This document shows, piece after piece, positions 1-8,290 of a stretch of DNA of 32,612 bases (the first letter of the stretch is position 1; the number at the start of each line of letters is the position of its first letter). A program made the position numbers and the translations under genes. The stretch is taken from positions 11,522 to 44,133 of the forward strand of contig PLOH01000119.1 in the NCBI GenBank assembly GCA_003142955.1. The letters run 5' to 3'. The notes beneath the pieces were generated by a model. It had not been told where the DNA came from. It made no database searches and was given only the letters and a program-made list of their open reading frames with translations. This stretch comes from Opitutia bacterium. GTDB lineage: Bacteria > Verrucomicrobiota > Verrucomicrobiia > Opitutales > Opitutaceae.

Positions 1-1024
1 GCCGCGTCCTCCGGTTTGCGTCGACGATCTGAATCTGACGGATCTCCAGCCTTCCTTCTGCGATGAGCGGATCGAATCTCAGACTGAGGATCGGAACCCC
101 CGGCAGCGGAAAGCGCAGTGCATGAAAACCTGCATTGGGATTGTAGTCGCGAAGGACGCTCTCCTTTTCGCTAAAGCCAGCCCCGGTATCCCAAAACAGC
201 TGTGCCGGCGACGGATGATCGACCGCCACGTCGAACTCGATCCACAGGCTGGGGCCGGCCGGGGTTCGGAAGTTGGCGTAATGGAGCGAATCCTTGATCA
301 GTCGTCGGTTCCCGACGAAGGCAAAAAGCAGGGCGATGCCAGCCAGAAAGAGGGTGGCGGCAGCGATCTCCGGCAACGGCCCGCCGCGCACCAGCGCGAA
401 ATAGACCGCCAGAAGAAGGATCCACAACATGAGCGCCAGATAACCCCAGGAAAGGAGGCAGCGTTGCAGGTTGCGGGTGTTCATGCCTTCCGGAACAATC
501 GGCGCCGGAAAATCCAGGCTGGCGTGGGGATCGGCGCCTCCGGCCACCAGTTTCCACCCGCCGGGTACCGGGACCACACCCTTGATCTGGTTGAGCTGCT
601 GCAGATCGTCGGCCGTGAACCGCCGGATTTCCTTTCCCTGTCGTTCAATGATCCGCCAGTTCGTGATCGTGAATTCGCCGGGACCGCTGTCGAAGGGATC
701 GAGGCGCAAGCCGAGGAGCAGTGCGTCGGGTAGCGGAAACGTGTAGGTATAGGGCTGCGAGCTTGGCGCGATCGGCCAGGAGATGGTGTCGTCTTCGTTG
801 AAGCCTTTGCCGTTGTCCAAATAGAACTTTGTGGTTCCCGTCACGGTCGACGCGCACGTGATCTGCAGTTGCAGGAGGCCTCGAGACGGATCGTTCAGCG
901 GGTAGAAAACCAGCGGGGCCTCCTGTGGCATCAGGAAAGCAACCGCCGCCACGGCGACGGCGAGCAGCCCGCGGCGCCAGGTGGGGCGAAACAGATCAGG
1001 CAAACGAGGAGGCGAAAAGGCCAT
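1..1024 (-). CDS. Membrane protein with duplicated beta-rich domain, partial (C-terminus off window)
   Basis: An open frame of 341 codons begins at ATG 1024 and leaves the window at base 1 without a stop. AAGGGG lies about six bases upstream as a ribosome binding site. Visible parts: a basic N-terminus and membrane segment (about residues 17-32), an extracytoplasmic domain (38-128), two membrane helices (189-212 and 216-237), then a second domain (255 to the edge). The two soluble domains look like copies of each other: each has a phenylalanine followed by Y/W-D-x-G-x-G-F-x-E and later an LRxDP or LRFDP strand. I do not recognise the function. Similar layouts occur in front parts of large bacterial membrane enzymes of envelope glycan metabolism, but that is a guess because the rest of the protein is missing. 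It lies downstream of xylA on the same strand with a 283-base gap, so it probably has its own promoter. Confidence 0.75.
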   Translation of the reverse strand, partial: MAFSPPRLPDLFRPTWRRGLLAVAVAAVAFLMPQEAPLVFYPLNDPSRGLLQLQITCASTVTGTTKFYLDNGKGFNEDDTISWPIAPSSQPYTYTFPLPDALLLGLRLDPFDSGPGEFTITNWRIIERQGKEIRRFTADDLQQLNQIKGVVPVPGGWKLVAGGADPHASLDFPAPIVPEGMNTRNLQRCLLSWGYLALMLWILLLAVYFALVRGGPLPEIAAATLFLAGIALLFAFVGNRRLIKDSLHYANFRTPAGPSLWIEFDVAVDHPSPAQLFWDTGAGFSEKESVLRDYNPNAGFHALRFPLPGVPILSLRFDPLIAEGRLEIRQIQIVDANRRTR

Positions 1025-1201
1025 GCAGCCCCTTCAGCAAAACGGGTTTTGAGCCGGACGGGAAGAAACTTGTAGCCGGGGTCGCGGCGAGCGCCAGTGA
1101 ATCGACGGCTGATTCCATTCAGTCGGACTGCCGGTTTGACCCTGTGTAGTCGCCAATAAAAAAGGTAGCGCGCGTGTCTGATGGCACCCCGCTCAGGTGG
1201 T

Positions 1202-1221
1202 GCGCGTTGTCCCCAACGCGC
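1202..1221. repeat. Perfect 8-bp inverted repeat in the xylA downstream gap
   Basis: GCGCGTTG (1202-1209) and CAACGCGC (1214-1221) form a perfect GC-rich hairpin with a 4-base loop. It lies about 90 bases past the xylA stop in the otherwise featureless gap 1025-1307. No T-run follows directly on either strand. A run of six T on the minus strand sits at 1163-1158, too far away for a standard terminator. It could still mark the 3' end of the xylA transcript. I see nothing else in this gap. Confidence 0.4.
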
Positions 1222-1307
1222 TCAGGGCCGTGGCGGGGATCGGGGGTTCCAACGCGCGAAGAGCGTCTTGTGGACAAGCCGCTCCACCTCCACTGCATCG
1301 CTCCGTC

Positions 1308-2633
1308 TCAGCCGTGAAGATACTGGTTCACCAGGTTCTCGAGATATTCCTGGCGCCCGCTGCGCGGCACCGGCTCGCCCAGCTTGACCACAATCTCTTC
1401 GAGCTCTTTAAAGCCCAGCTTGCCCCGTTCGATGTCACGGCCGAAGCCGGCGTCGAAGCTTTGGTAGCGAGCGGCCAAGAATTGCGTGAACTTGCCATCG
1501 GCCAGAATCCGCCGGGCGAGCTTGAACGCCAGGGCGTACGCGTCAAATCCGCCGATATGGGCGTAGAATAGATCTTCCAGGTCCACCGAGGGACGGCGCA
1601 GTTTGGCGTCAAAATTGAAGCCGCCGGAGCCGAGGCCGCCGGCGCGGAGGATCGAGACCATCGCGAGGGTGAGTTCTTTGACGTCGGTGTTGAATTGATC
1701 GGTGTCCCAACCCAGCAGGAGATCGCCGGTGTTGGCGTCAATCGATCCGAGCAGGCCGTGCGCTGCCGCCGTTTCAATCTCATGCTGGAACGTGTGGCCG
1801 GCGAGGGTCGCATGATTGGTCTCGAGGTTGAACTTGAAATGCTTGTGGAGACCGTGCGTCTTCAGGAAGGCAATCCCGGCGGCAACATCGAAATCATACT
1901 GATGCTTGGTGGGCTCCATCGGCTTGGGCTCGATCAGGAACTGCCCCGAGAAACCAATGGCCTTGGCGTGATCGACCGCCATATGCAGGAACGCCGCCAA
2001 GTGTTCCTGTTCCCGCTTGAGATCGGTATTCAGCAGGGTTTCGTAGCCTTCCCTCCCGCCCCAGAAGACATAGTTCTCACCCCCAAGCTCCTTGGTGACC
2101 TCCAATGCTTTCTTCACCTGCGCCGCGGCATACGCGAACACGTGGGCGTCCGGGTTCGTGGCTGCACCGCACATATACCGCGGATTGGAGAAAAGATTGG
2201 CCGTGCCCCAGAGGAGCTTCACGCCGGTGGCCTTTTGCAGCTCCTTCGCGTGGGCGACAAGCTTGTCGAGATTCCGGTTGGACTCGATCAGACTGCGGCC
2301 TTCCGGCGCGATGTCGCGGTCATGGAAACACCAGAAGGGCGCCTGGATCTTGACGAAGAACTCGAAGGCGGCATCCATCCGCGTCTGGGCGATGGAGATG
2401 GGATCCTTGCCCTTCTCCCACGGGCGGACGATGGTGCCCGGACCGAATGGATCGGCGCCTACTCCGCGAAACGAATGCCAATAGGCGATGGAGAAGCGCA
2501 GGTGCTCCTTCAGCGACTTGCCGTCGATCACCTCGTCCGGATTGTAGTGCTTGAAGGATAGAGGATTCTCTGATTTCGGGCCGGCAAAGGCGATTGCGGG
2601 TATCTTGGGAAAATGGACCTTGGGCTGTTTCAT
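1308..2633 (-). CDS. xylA: Xylose isomerase
   Basis: This 441-residue protein is a full-length class II xylose isomerase, a cytoplasmic TIM-barrel enzyme converting D-xylose to D-xylulose with two divalent metals. Hallmarks are visible in order: [13 protein letters not shown] (52-64), FHDRD with the catalytic histidine (H104), [14 protein letters not shown] (191-204), the metal-binding [13 protein letters not shown] (235-247), [11 protein letters not shown] (270-280) and GSIDANTGD (296-304). The start ATG lies 23 bases after the dnaA stop with no terminator between them, so read-through from dnaA is possible. There is no strong Shine-Dalgarno sequence. No xylulokinase or xylose transporter is nearby, so it is not part of a local xylose operon in this window. 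Confidence 0.97.
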   Translation of the reverse strand: MKQPKVHFPKIPAIAFAGPKSENPLSFKHYNPDEVIDGKSLKEHLRFSIAYWHSFRGVGADPFGPGTIVRPWEKGKDPISIAQTRMDAAFEFFVKIQAPFWCFHDRDIAPEGRSLIESNRNLDKLVAHAKELQKATGVKLLWGTANLFSNPRYMCGAATNPDAHVFAYAAAQVKKALEVTKELGGENYVFWGGREGYETLLNTDLKREQEHLAAFLHMAVDHAKAIGFSGQFLIEPKPMEPTKHQYDFDVAAGIAFLKTHGLHKHFKFNLETNHATLAGHTFQHEIETAAAHGLLGSIDANTGDLLLGWDTDQFNTDVKELTLAMVSILRAGGLGSGGFNFDAKLRRPSVDLEDLFYAHIGGFDAYALAFKLARRILADGKFTQFLAARYQSFDAGFGRDIERGKLGFKELEEIVVKLGEPVPRSGRQEYLENLVNQYLHG

Positions 2634-2656
2634 GAAAGGGACTGGGGAAAGGGAGC

Positions 2657-4069
2657 TTACTTGGCGAGTTGGGCCTTGAGAAACTCGACGCTGCCGCGAA
2701 CGGAGTCATCCTGTTCCATCATGTTTTCGACCGTCTTGCAGGCGTGGATCACGGTGCCGTGATCACGGCCGCCAAAGGCGTCGCCGATCTCCTGCAGGGA
2801 ATGCTTGGTGAGCTGGCGGGCGATATACATGGCAATCTGTCGGGGCAGGGCGATGTTGGCCGGCCGGCGTTTGCTGGTCATATCGCTGTGGCGGATCTGG
2901 TAGTGATCGGCGACACGCTTTTGAATGGTCTCCAGCGTCAACTGATTCTGCGCCTGCTCCATCAGAACGTCTTGCAGCAGCACCTCGACCGTCGGCAGAT
3001 CCAGCGGCTTGTTCGTGAGGGCGGAGTAGCTGGCCACCTTGATGAGCGCCCCCTCGAGGCGGCGGATGTTCTTGGAGATGTGCTGGGCGAGGAAATTGAT
3101 GACCGCCGGGGGGACGTCGAATTTCAGGCAGGCGGCCTTGGTCCGCAAAATCGCCACGCGGGTTTCGAAATCGGGCGATTGGATGTCGGCCACGTAGCCC
3201 CATTGGAACCGCGAGACGAGGCGCGACTCGAGCTTGGCGATCTCGCTCGCCGGCCGATCGCTGGAGAGGACGACCTGTTTGCCGGACTCGAAGACGTCGT
3301 TGAAGGTATGAAAGAACTCCTCCTGGATGCGCTCCTTGTTGCTCAAAAATTGCACATCGTCCAGCAGCAATACATCGACGTTGCGGTACCGCTGGCGGAA
3401 GCGCGTAAGGCTGTTCTCCTGCAACGCCTGGATGAATTCGTTGGTGAATTTCTCGGTGGAAAGGTAGGCGACCTTGGCTTCGGGGTTATTGCGGAGAATG
3501 CTGTGCCCCACCGCATGCATGAGGTGGGTTTTGCCCAAACCGGTGTCACCGTAAATGAACAGCGGGTTAAAGGCTTGCGCCGGAGCCTGGGCCACCGCGA
3601 GCGCCGCCGCATGGGCAAGCTGGTTGTTGGCGCCGACGACGAAATTCTCGAACGTGTTCCGAGGGTTGAGCGAGCCCGCGTAGGGGCCTTTCTCGTCGAA
3701 TCGCCCGGTCCGGCGGGGGGCCGCGCGCAGACGATTGGGGTGCGGGGAAGCACTTTCACCAGCGGCATTGATCAGGATGGGGGGATTGCTGCCGGAACGA
3801 CCGGCGGTGCCGCCATGGCAGACCTTCAACGACACCGTGATCAACCGGCCGGCAGTCAGGCGAAGGCGTTGGGTGATGAGATCCAGGTAGTTGTCGTGGA
3901 TCCAGATCGCCGCGAAATCATTGGGCACGCCGAGCGTTATCGCGTCCTCGGTCGTTTCGAGGCAAACGATGGGTTCAAACCACATCTGGAAAACGTCCTC
4001 GGGGAAGAGCCCCTTGAAGTCACATTTGACGGTTTCCCACAAGCTGGACGGGAGAGTCAGCGAAGGCAT
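2657..4069 (-). CDS. dnaA: Chromosomal replication initiator protein DnaA
   Basis: At 470 residues this is a full-length DnaA, the AAA+ ATPase that binds DnaA boxes, melts the origin and loads the helicase. Domain I (about 8-85) has the usual LWE start and the WFEPI segment. A linker rich in basic residues and proline spans about 86-135. Domain III carries Walker A GDTGLGKT (174-181), Walker B LLLDDVQF (234-241) and the sensor-like SSDRP (269-273). Domain IV ends with the DnaA signature around [14 protein letters not shown] (433-446). The chosen ATG gives the normal N-terminus, although no clear ribosome binding site precedes it. A 571-base upstream gap holds DnaA-box-like sites, consistent with autoregulation or a nearby origin. 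dnaN is not adjacent. Confidence 0.98.
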   Translation of the reverse strand: MPSLTLPSSLWETVKCDFKGLFPEDVFQMWFEPIVCLETTEDAITLGVPNDFAAIWIHDNYLDLITQRLRLTAGRLITVSLKVCHGGTAGRSGSNPPILINAAGESASPHPNRLRAAPRRTGRFDEKGPYAGSLNPRNTFENFVVGANNQLAHAAALAVAQAPAQAFNPLFIYGDTGLGKTHLMHAVGHSILRNNPEAKVAYLSTEKFTNEFIQALQENSLTRFRQRYRNVDVLLLDDVQFLSNKERIQEEFFHTFNDVFESGKQVVLSSDRPASEIAKLESRLVSRFQWGYVADIQSPDFETRVAILRTKAACLKFDVPPAVINFLAQHISKNIRRLEGALIKVASYSALTNKPLDLPTVEVLLQDVLMEQAQNQLTLETIQKRVADHYQIRHSDMTSKRRPANIALPRQIAMYIARQLTKHSLQEIGDAFGGRDHGTVIHACKTVENMMEQDDSVRGSVEFLKAQLAK

Positions 4070-4089
4070 GGAACAGGCGAAGCAGGGAG

Positions 4090-4118
4090 TTTATTCACAC
4101 TAACCCCCTTGAAGGCAA
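4090..4118 (-). promoter_or_regulatory. Candidate dnaA promoter overlapping a DnaA box
   Basis: On the minus strand TTGCCT (4118-4113) and AATAAA (4095-4090) are separated by 17 bases, a plausible sigma-70 pair just upstream of the dnaA ATG at 4069. The -10 element overlaps TTATTCACA (plus strand 4091-4099), which differs at one position from the DnaA box TTATCCACA. Repression of dnaA by its own product would fit. The -10 is a weak match, so this is tentative. Confidence 0.3.
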
Positions 4119-4448
4119 TCTCTCGCGTCTGGCAGGGCCGATTTGCTCGCTCGCTCGAAGGAGAAAGGCATGTCCGGTTTCAACGGGATGGGATACAGGT
4201 AAAACGGAGTGATAAGACGTTGATAGCCAGAAGGAAATAAAAACTCCCAGAGGGCTTGCTGGTAAAGGCTGACTGCTGACGTGGGAAAGAACGATCAAGG
4301 TGTCGCTCACTAAAAGCGAAGGGCGGAGTAACGTGAATCACAAAATGCATTTCAAGAGGAACTTTCCCACAAGTTATTCACATCGATTTATGGCTCGGCC
4401 GGGTGGAAGGGCTCGCGCGGATCGCCAGCCCCCGCGGCCGGACCAAAT

Positions 4449-4584
4449 CGTAGCAAAACCGTCACTACAAGGAACGCGGCAGCAAAGGTCGGAATTCCCT
4501 TGGCCAAACCGGGGTCCGGCCGATCTGAATACTCGGGTTACGTTCGCATGACGGTAGTGACGAAGCGGTGACGAGTTTGCTGCG
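4449..4584. repeat. Long-spaced dyad upstream of dnaA
   Basis: CGTCACTAC at 4460-4468 is the exact reverse complement of GTAGTGACG at 4554-4562. The flanking CGTAGCAAA (4449-4457) pairs with TTTGCTGCG (4576-4584) with one mismatch. The two arms are about 85 bases apart. A GGTGACGA-like motif is also repeated in the right arm. This could be a protein-binding dyad or a decayed palindromic element. Confidence 0.4.
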
Positions 4585-4640
4585 ACCTCGTCCGGTAACG
4601 CCGCGGGAAGAATGCCCGACCGCCTCGTCCGGAGACGGGC

Positions 4641-6809
4641 TCAAACCGCCAGCGCCGGCGGCTCCTGCCAGCGGCCCCGCTGCTTGATCAGCTCGATCAG
4701 GCGGTCGTCCGCCTCGGCTTGCGGCAGATTGTACTGCACGCAGTCTCTCCCGGCATACAGGTTGATCTTGCCGGGGGCGCCGCCGACGTATCCAAAATCT
4801 GCATCTGCCATCTCGCCCGGGCCATTCACAATGCAGCCCATGATGGCGATTTTGACTCCCTTAAGATGACCGGTTTTCTCCCGGATGCGCTGCGTGGTGC
4901 TTTGCAGGTCGAACAGGGTGCGCCCGCAGCTGGGGCAGGCCACGAATTCCGTCTTGGAAGCCCGGGCGCCGGCGCCCTGAAGAAGGTTGTACGCCAGTCG
5001 GGTGGCGCGGACCGGGTCAGGCTCCGTTTCCACGCTCAACAGGTCACCGATGCCGTCGCCGAGCAACCCGCCGGTCAGGAAACTGGCCTCGAGCAAGCGC
5101 CCGAGGAAACTGGCGTCAGCGGTCACCGCGTTGGCGGTCGTGTTCCGGATCCAGATCGGGGCGCGCGACCCGGCGGCGCGGAGCTGCTCGGTCAACGAGC
5201 GGTAGGCGCCAAGGGCGTGCGCGATTTCTGATGGCGGATGGGGGATACCGGATACCGAAAAGCGGAAGTCCGAGCACGTGAAAATGAGCCGGTCGTCGCC
5301 GAGCTCGCGCAGCGCGCCCGCCAGCGCGGGAAGATCCCCCGGCGCCACGTCGACGGCGAGAACGTGCCGCGTGGAACGCACGAGGCGGGTCCAGGAAACC
5401 AGCTCCGCGGCGGCGGGGCCGAACCGGCGGCAGACCAGCAAGCGGCTGGGAGCGGCGGACAGAAAATCGACCAGTTCGCCGACCGTGACGGCCGGTGCCA
5501 GATCGAGGGCGAGGAAACTGGCCGGGAGCGTCACGCCCTCCATTGTCCGTCGCAGTGCGGTCAATACCGCAGCGTCCGGGACCGGCACCAGGAGGCCTTC
5601 CACCGGAGTGTCAGGCAAAGAGGCCGCGGCCAGCGCCCCGGCCGTTTCCTGCAGCTGGTCAGCCGAGGGCACGCGCACGACGACGCGGGGCGGAAACTCC
5701 GGTCCGACGGCGCAAGAGGAAGACAGAGACAAGGTCGTGATCTCGCGCCGTGAGAAATGAAACGGGTCAACCGATACCGGAGAGCGGATGTCGGATACCG
5801 GAGCGTTGCTGACCGAAACCGGAGAGCGGATCCCGGAGACGGGATCGCACAGAGACCGCACCAATTCCCTTTCCGGTTCCCGGTATCCACTTTCCAGTTT
5901 CCGGTCTCCGGTCTCCGCAATTTTCCACAGGCTCATCGCTTTGGTCGCGATCGCCCGCGCCACCGGGATTTCGTAGACCGAGTCCTCGGTCAGGGAAACC
6001 CGGAGGGTGTCACCCAGTCCGTCGAGCAACAGGGCGCCGATCCCGATTGCGCCTTTGATACGGCCGTCTTCGCCGTCGCCCGCCTCGGTCACCCCGAGAT
6101 GCAGGGGGTAGGGGCGGTGGGTCGCATCCAGGCGTTCCACGAGCAACCGGTAGGCTTGGATCATGACCTTCGGATTGCTCGCCTTCATGGACAGAATGAG
6201 ATCGTGGAAGTCGTGCGATTCCGCGATGTGTACGAACTCCAGCGCGCTCTCCACCATGCCGAGGGGCGTGTCGCCAAAGCGATTCATGATCCGGTCGGAC
6301 AGGGAGCCGTGGTTCGTGCCAATGCGCAGGGCGCGTCCGAGCTGCCGGCAGCGGCGGACGAGCGGTGAAAAGGCGTCATGGAGCCGCTCCAGCTCCCGGT
6401 TGTATTCGGCGTCGGTATATTCGCGGGCTGCGAATTTTTTCTTATCGGCATAGTTGCCAGGATTGACGCGCACTTTTTCCACGTGCTCGACCGCCTCCAT
6501 CGCCGCGGAGGGCAGAAAGTGAATGTCCGCCACCAGGGGCACCGCGCCAAAACCGGCGGCGGTGAATTGCTCCCGGATTTGCCGGAGGCATTTTGCGGCG
6601 GGCACGTTCGGGGCGGTGATCCGCACGATCTCGCAGCCCACCTCGGCCAGCGCGATGCATTGGCGGACGGTGGCGTCCACGTCTTGCGTGTCGCTGGTGG
6701 TCATCGACTGCAACCGGAGCGGATTCGATCCGCCGACTCCGACGGCGCCCACCTTCACGGCAATGGTGAAGCGGCGGATGGTGTGAAAGCGGGACGCGCA
6801 GTAAGGCAT
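4641..6809 (-). CDS. ispG: 4-hydroxy-3-methylbut-2-enyl diphosphate synthase, long form
   Basis: IspG (GcpE) is the iron-sulfur enzyme converting MEcPP to HMBPP in the MEP isoprenoid pathway. The N-terminal TIM barrel begins with MTTSDTQDVDATV and contains the VRVNPGN segment. The C-terminal cluster domain has CPSCGRTLFDLQ and MGCIVNGPGE, which give the three conserved cysteines. The 722 residues are far above the usual 370-400, as in the long-form enzymes of plants, Chlamydiae and Bacteroidetes that carry an extra middle domain. I chose ATG 6809 rather than 6875: the upstream frame is a proline/arginine-rich stretch that would overlap the end of rseP. Two repeat-derived peptide inserts interrupt it (see repeat entries). 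It is last in the uppS-cdsA-dxr-rseP-ispG chain, 22 bases after rseP. Confidence 0.95.
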   Translation of the reverse strand: MPYCASRFHTIRRFTIAVKVGAVGVGGSNPLRLQSMTTSDTQDVDATVRQCIALAEVGCEIVRITAPNVPAAKCLRQIREQFTAAGFGAVPLVADIHFLPSAAMEAVEHVEKVRVNPGNYADKKKFAAREYTDAEYNRELERLHDAFSPLVRRCRQLGRALRIGTNHGSLSDRIMNRFGDTPLGMVESALEFVHIAESHDFHDLILSMKASNPKVMIQAYRLLVERLDATHRPYPLHLGVTEAGDGEDGRIKGAIGIGALLLDGLGDTLRVSLTEDSVYEIPVARAIATKAMSLWKIAETGDRKLESGYREPERELVRSLCDPVSGIRSPVSVSNAPVSDIRSPVSVDPFHFSRREITTLSLSSSCAVGPEFPPRVVVRVPSADQLQETAGALAAASLPDTPVEGLLVPVPDAAVLTALRRTMEGVTLPASFLALDLAPAVTVGELVDFLSAAPSRLLVCRRFGPAAAELVSWTRLVRSTRHVLAVDVAPGDLPALAGALRELGDDRLIFTCSDFRFSVSGIPHPPSEIAHALGAYRSLTEQLRAAGSRAPIWIRNTTANAVTADASFLGRLLEASFLTGGLLGDGIGDLLSVETEPDPVRATRLAYNLLQGAGARASKTEFVACPSCGRTLFDLQSTTQRIREKTGHLKGVKIAIMGCIVNGPGEMADADFGYVGGAPGKINLYAGRDCVQYNLPQAEADDRLIELIKQRGRWQEPPALAV
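5225..5270. repeat. Degenerate short repeats inside ispG (smaller insert)
   Basis: GGATACCGGATACCGAAAAG and neighbouring bases resemble the units of the larger insert about 500 bases away. The coding strand reads FRFSVSGIPHPPSEIAH, echoing the PVSGIRSPVS peptide. This suggests the same element entered, or expanded at, a second permissive loop of the same gene. Confidence 0.5.
5757..5930. repeat. Degenerate short repeats inside ispG (larger insert)
   Basis: This stretch is built from variants of short units such as GGATACCGGAG and GGTCTCCG. ACCGGAGAGCGGAT occurs exactly twice (5776-5789 and 5818-5831). On the coding strand it reads as the repetitive peptide DPVSGIRSPVS, then APVSDIRSPVS. It lies in the linker between the barrel and the middle domain, where an insert would be tolerated. 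The composition differs from the surrounding enzyme sequence, suggesting a repeat element captured in frame. Confidence 0.6.
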
Positions 6810-6831
6810 GCGGACGGCCGGCGGCGGGGCG

Positions 6832-8283
6832 TCAGGGCGCGGTGGCGGGCTTGGGCGCGGGCGCGGCGGGCTCATGGGTTTCCGCCCGATCGGCCCGCAC
6901 GTCGCGCACCAGGCGTTTCACATCAAAAACGCTGACGTAAAGGATCAGGGAGAGCAGGAGCACCATGAACACGCCTTGCGCCGACATGATAAAGTTGGCC
7001 GGCAGCGCGCGCCTCCGGAGGCGCGCAATCGTGGCGAACACCATCTGGCCGCCGTCGAGCACGGGAATCGGCAGCAGGTTGAAGATGGCGAGATTGAGAT
7101 TCAACAGCACGGCGAACCAGATCGCAAAACGGACCGGGTAATCGGACTGCGCCGCTCGCCAGAATCCGAGCCCGATGCCGATGGGGCCGCTGAGATTGGA
7201 CAGGGTCACATCACCCCGTGGCTGGATGAGGTTCCACAGCGTCCGGAAGGTCGTGTCCACGATCTGGGAGCAAAGGCTCCATGGGGTCTGGTAAAGCAGG
7301 CGGTAGTTGGTGGTGAATTCGACCCCGGAGAACGCATGCGCCGCCATTGGCGCCTCTTCCGGTGCCACCAACTGGACGCGCTGGCCGCTTCGCAGCACCA
7401 CGAGAGTGAATTTTTGTTTGAGATGTTGGGCCAGGTATTCCGAGAGAGCCTGGATCCCGGTCACCGGGATTCCGTCGACACTCTGAAACCGGTCTCCGGC
7501 CTGCAAGCCCCAGCTTCCGGCGGGAGAACCCGGATCGATCTTGTCGACAATCACTTCATGGGCCGAGGAGATGCCGATCCGGCGCGTCTGTTCTTCCCCG
7601 AGGCGCAGCGGGTGAACGACAACGTCGATGAGGGAACCGGCCCGTTCAATGGTCAGTTTCGCCACGCGTTGGCCGTCCGGTCCCATGCCGGTTCCAAGCA
7701 CCAGTGCCTCTTGCACATCGGGCCAGTCGCTGACGGTCCGGCCGTCCACCGCCCGGATGACGTCGTTGACTCTCAAACCGGCCGCCCGAGCCGGACTGGG
7801 AACCTCCCGGTCGTCAGGCAATTTCACCGTCGGCTCGACATAGCCGATGCGGGTGGAGGTGATATTCTCCAGTTCCGGCCGCCCGGCCAGCCAGAGGGCG
7901 AACGCCAGCAGGAACGCAAAGAGTACATTGAAAGCCGCGCCGGCGACGCCCACCAGCATCTTCGTTCCGTAGCTGATGGGAGGCAGTCGTTCGACGTCGA
8001 CCTTGGATTCGCCTTCAATCGCTCCCAGGTCGGCCAGCTGCGGCAGCACCACGTAGCCGCCGAGCGGAAGCCAGGAGATCCGGTATTCCACACCGTCCTT
8101 GCCATGCCAGGCGAAGATCTTGGGCCCAAAGCCGATCGAGAAACGCTCGATGTGTACGCCCCGGCGTCGGGCGGCCAGAAAATGGCCCAATTCGTGGACG
8201 AAGATCGTGCCCCCGAAAAAAAGAACGATCAAAAATACCGCCCAGAGGCTGGAGCCGATTGACTGAAGGAGTTCGGGAAACAC
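6832..8283 (-). CDS. rseP: RIP metalloprotease RseP (site-2 protease)
   Basis: This is an inner-membrane zinc protease of the S2P family that cuts membrane-embedded anti-sigma factors and signal-peptide remnants. The zinc motif HELGH (about residues 30-34) lies in the first membrane helix, followed by two PDZ-like regions, one containing DVIRAVDGRTVSDWPDV and one containing AGDRFQSVDGIPVTG. The second catalytic motif NLLPIPVLDGGQ is in a later helix. I chose GTG 8283, seven bases after the dxr stop, giving 483 residues. An ATG at 8361 would add a non-membrane leader overlapping dxr by 71 bases. The C-terminus is rich in alanine and proline. It sits between dxr and ispG, an arrangement common in bacteria. 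Confidence 0.95.
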   Translation of the reverse strand: MFPELLQSIGSSLWAVFLIVLFFGGTIFVHELGHFLAARRRGVHIERFSIGFGPKIFAWHGKDGVEYRISWLPLGGYVVLPQLADLGAIEGESKVDVERLPPISYGTKMLVGVAGAAFNVLFAFLLAFALWLAGRPELENITSTRIGYVEPTVKLPDDREVPSPARAAGLRVNDVIRAVDGRTVSDWPDVQEALVLGTGMGPDGQRVAKLTIERAGSLIDVVVHPLRLGEEQTRRIGISSAHEVIVDKIDPGSPAGSWGLQAGDRFQSVDGIPVTGIQALSEYLAQHLKQKFTLVVLRSGQRVQLVAPEEAPMAAHAFSGVEFTTNYRLLYQTPWSLCSQIVDTTFRTLWNLIQPRGDVTLSNLSGPIGIGLGFWRAAQSDYPVRFAIWFAVLLNLNLAIFNLLPIPVLDGGQMVFATIARLRRRALPANFIMSAQGVFMVLLLSLILYVSVFDVKRLVRDVRADRAETHEPAAPAPKPATAP

Positions 8284-8290
8284 GCGCGGA

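Larger units (their letters stand above)
4070..4640. other. 571-base gene-free region upstream of dnaA; possible replication origin
   Basis: No convincing gene lies between ispG and dnaA. Two copies of TTATTCACA (4091-4099 and 4374-4382) each differ by one base from the consensus DnaA box. Two weaker box-like matches sit beside the second copy (TTTCCCACA at 4363-4371 and CGTGAATCA on the opposite orientation at 4332-4340). A relatively AT-rich stretch at about 4199-4246 lies between the two good boxes. These are features of an origin, but box number and AT content are modest, so it may only be the regulatory region of dnaA. The part nearest ispG (4383-4640) is GC-rich and contains a dyad listed separately. 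Confidence 0.35.

Noticed and set aside
1158-1221. Hairpin plus T-run as an xylA terminator
   Set aside because: The T-run is about 40 bases from the stem, so it does not form a standard intrinsic terminator.
2669-4240. A 523-codon plus-strand frame opposite dnaA
   Set aside because: It mirrors DnaA codons and has no recognisable motif; dnaA on the other strand is certain.
6808-8262. A 484-codon plus-strand frame opposite rseP
   Set aside because: No motif is present, while rseP has HELGH, PDZ and LDG signatures.
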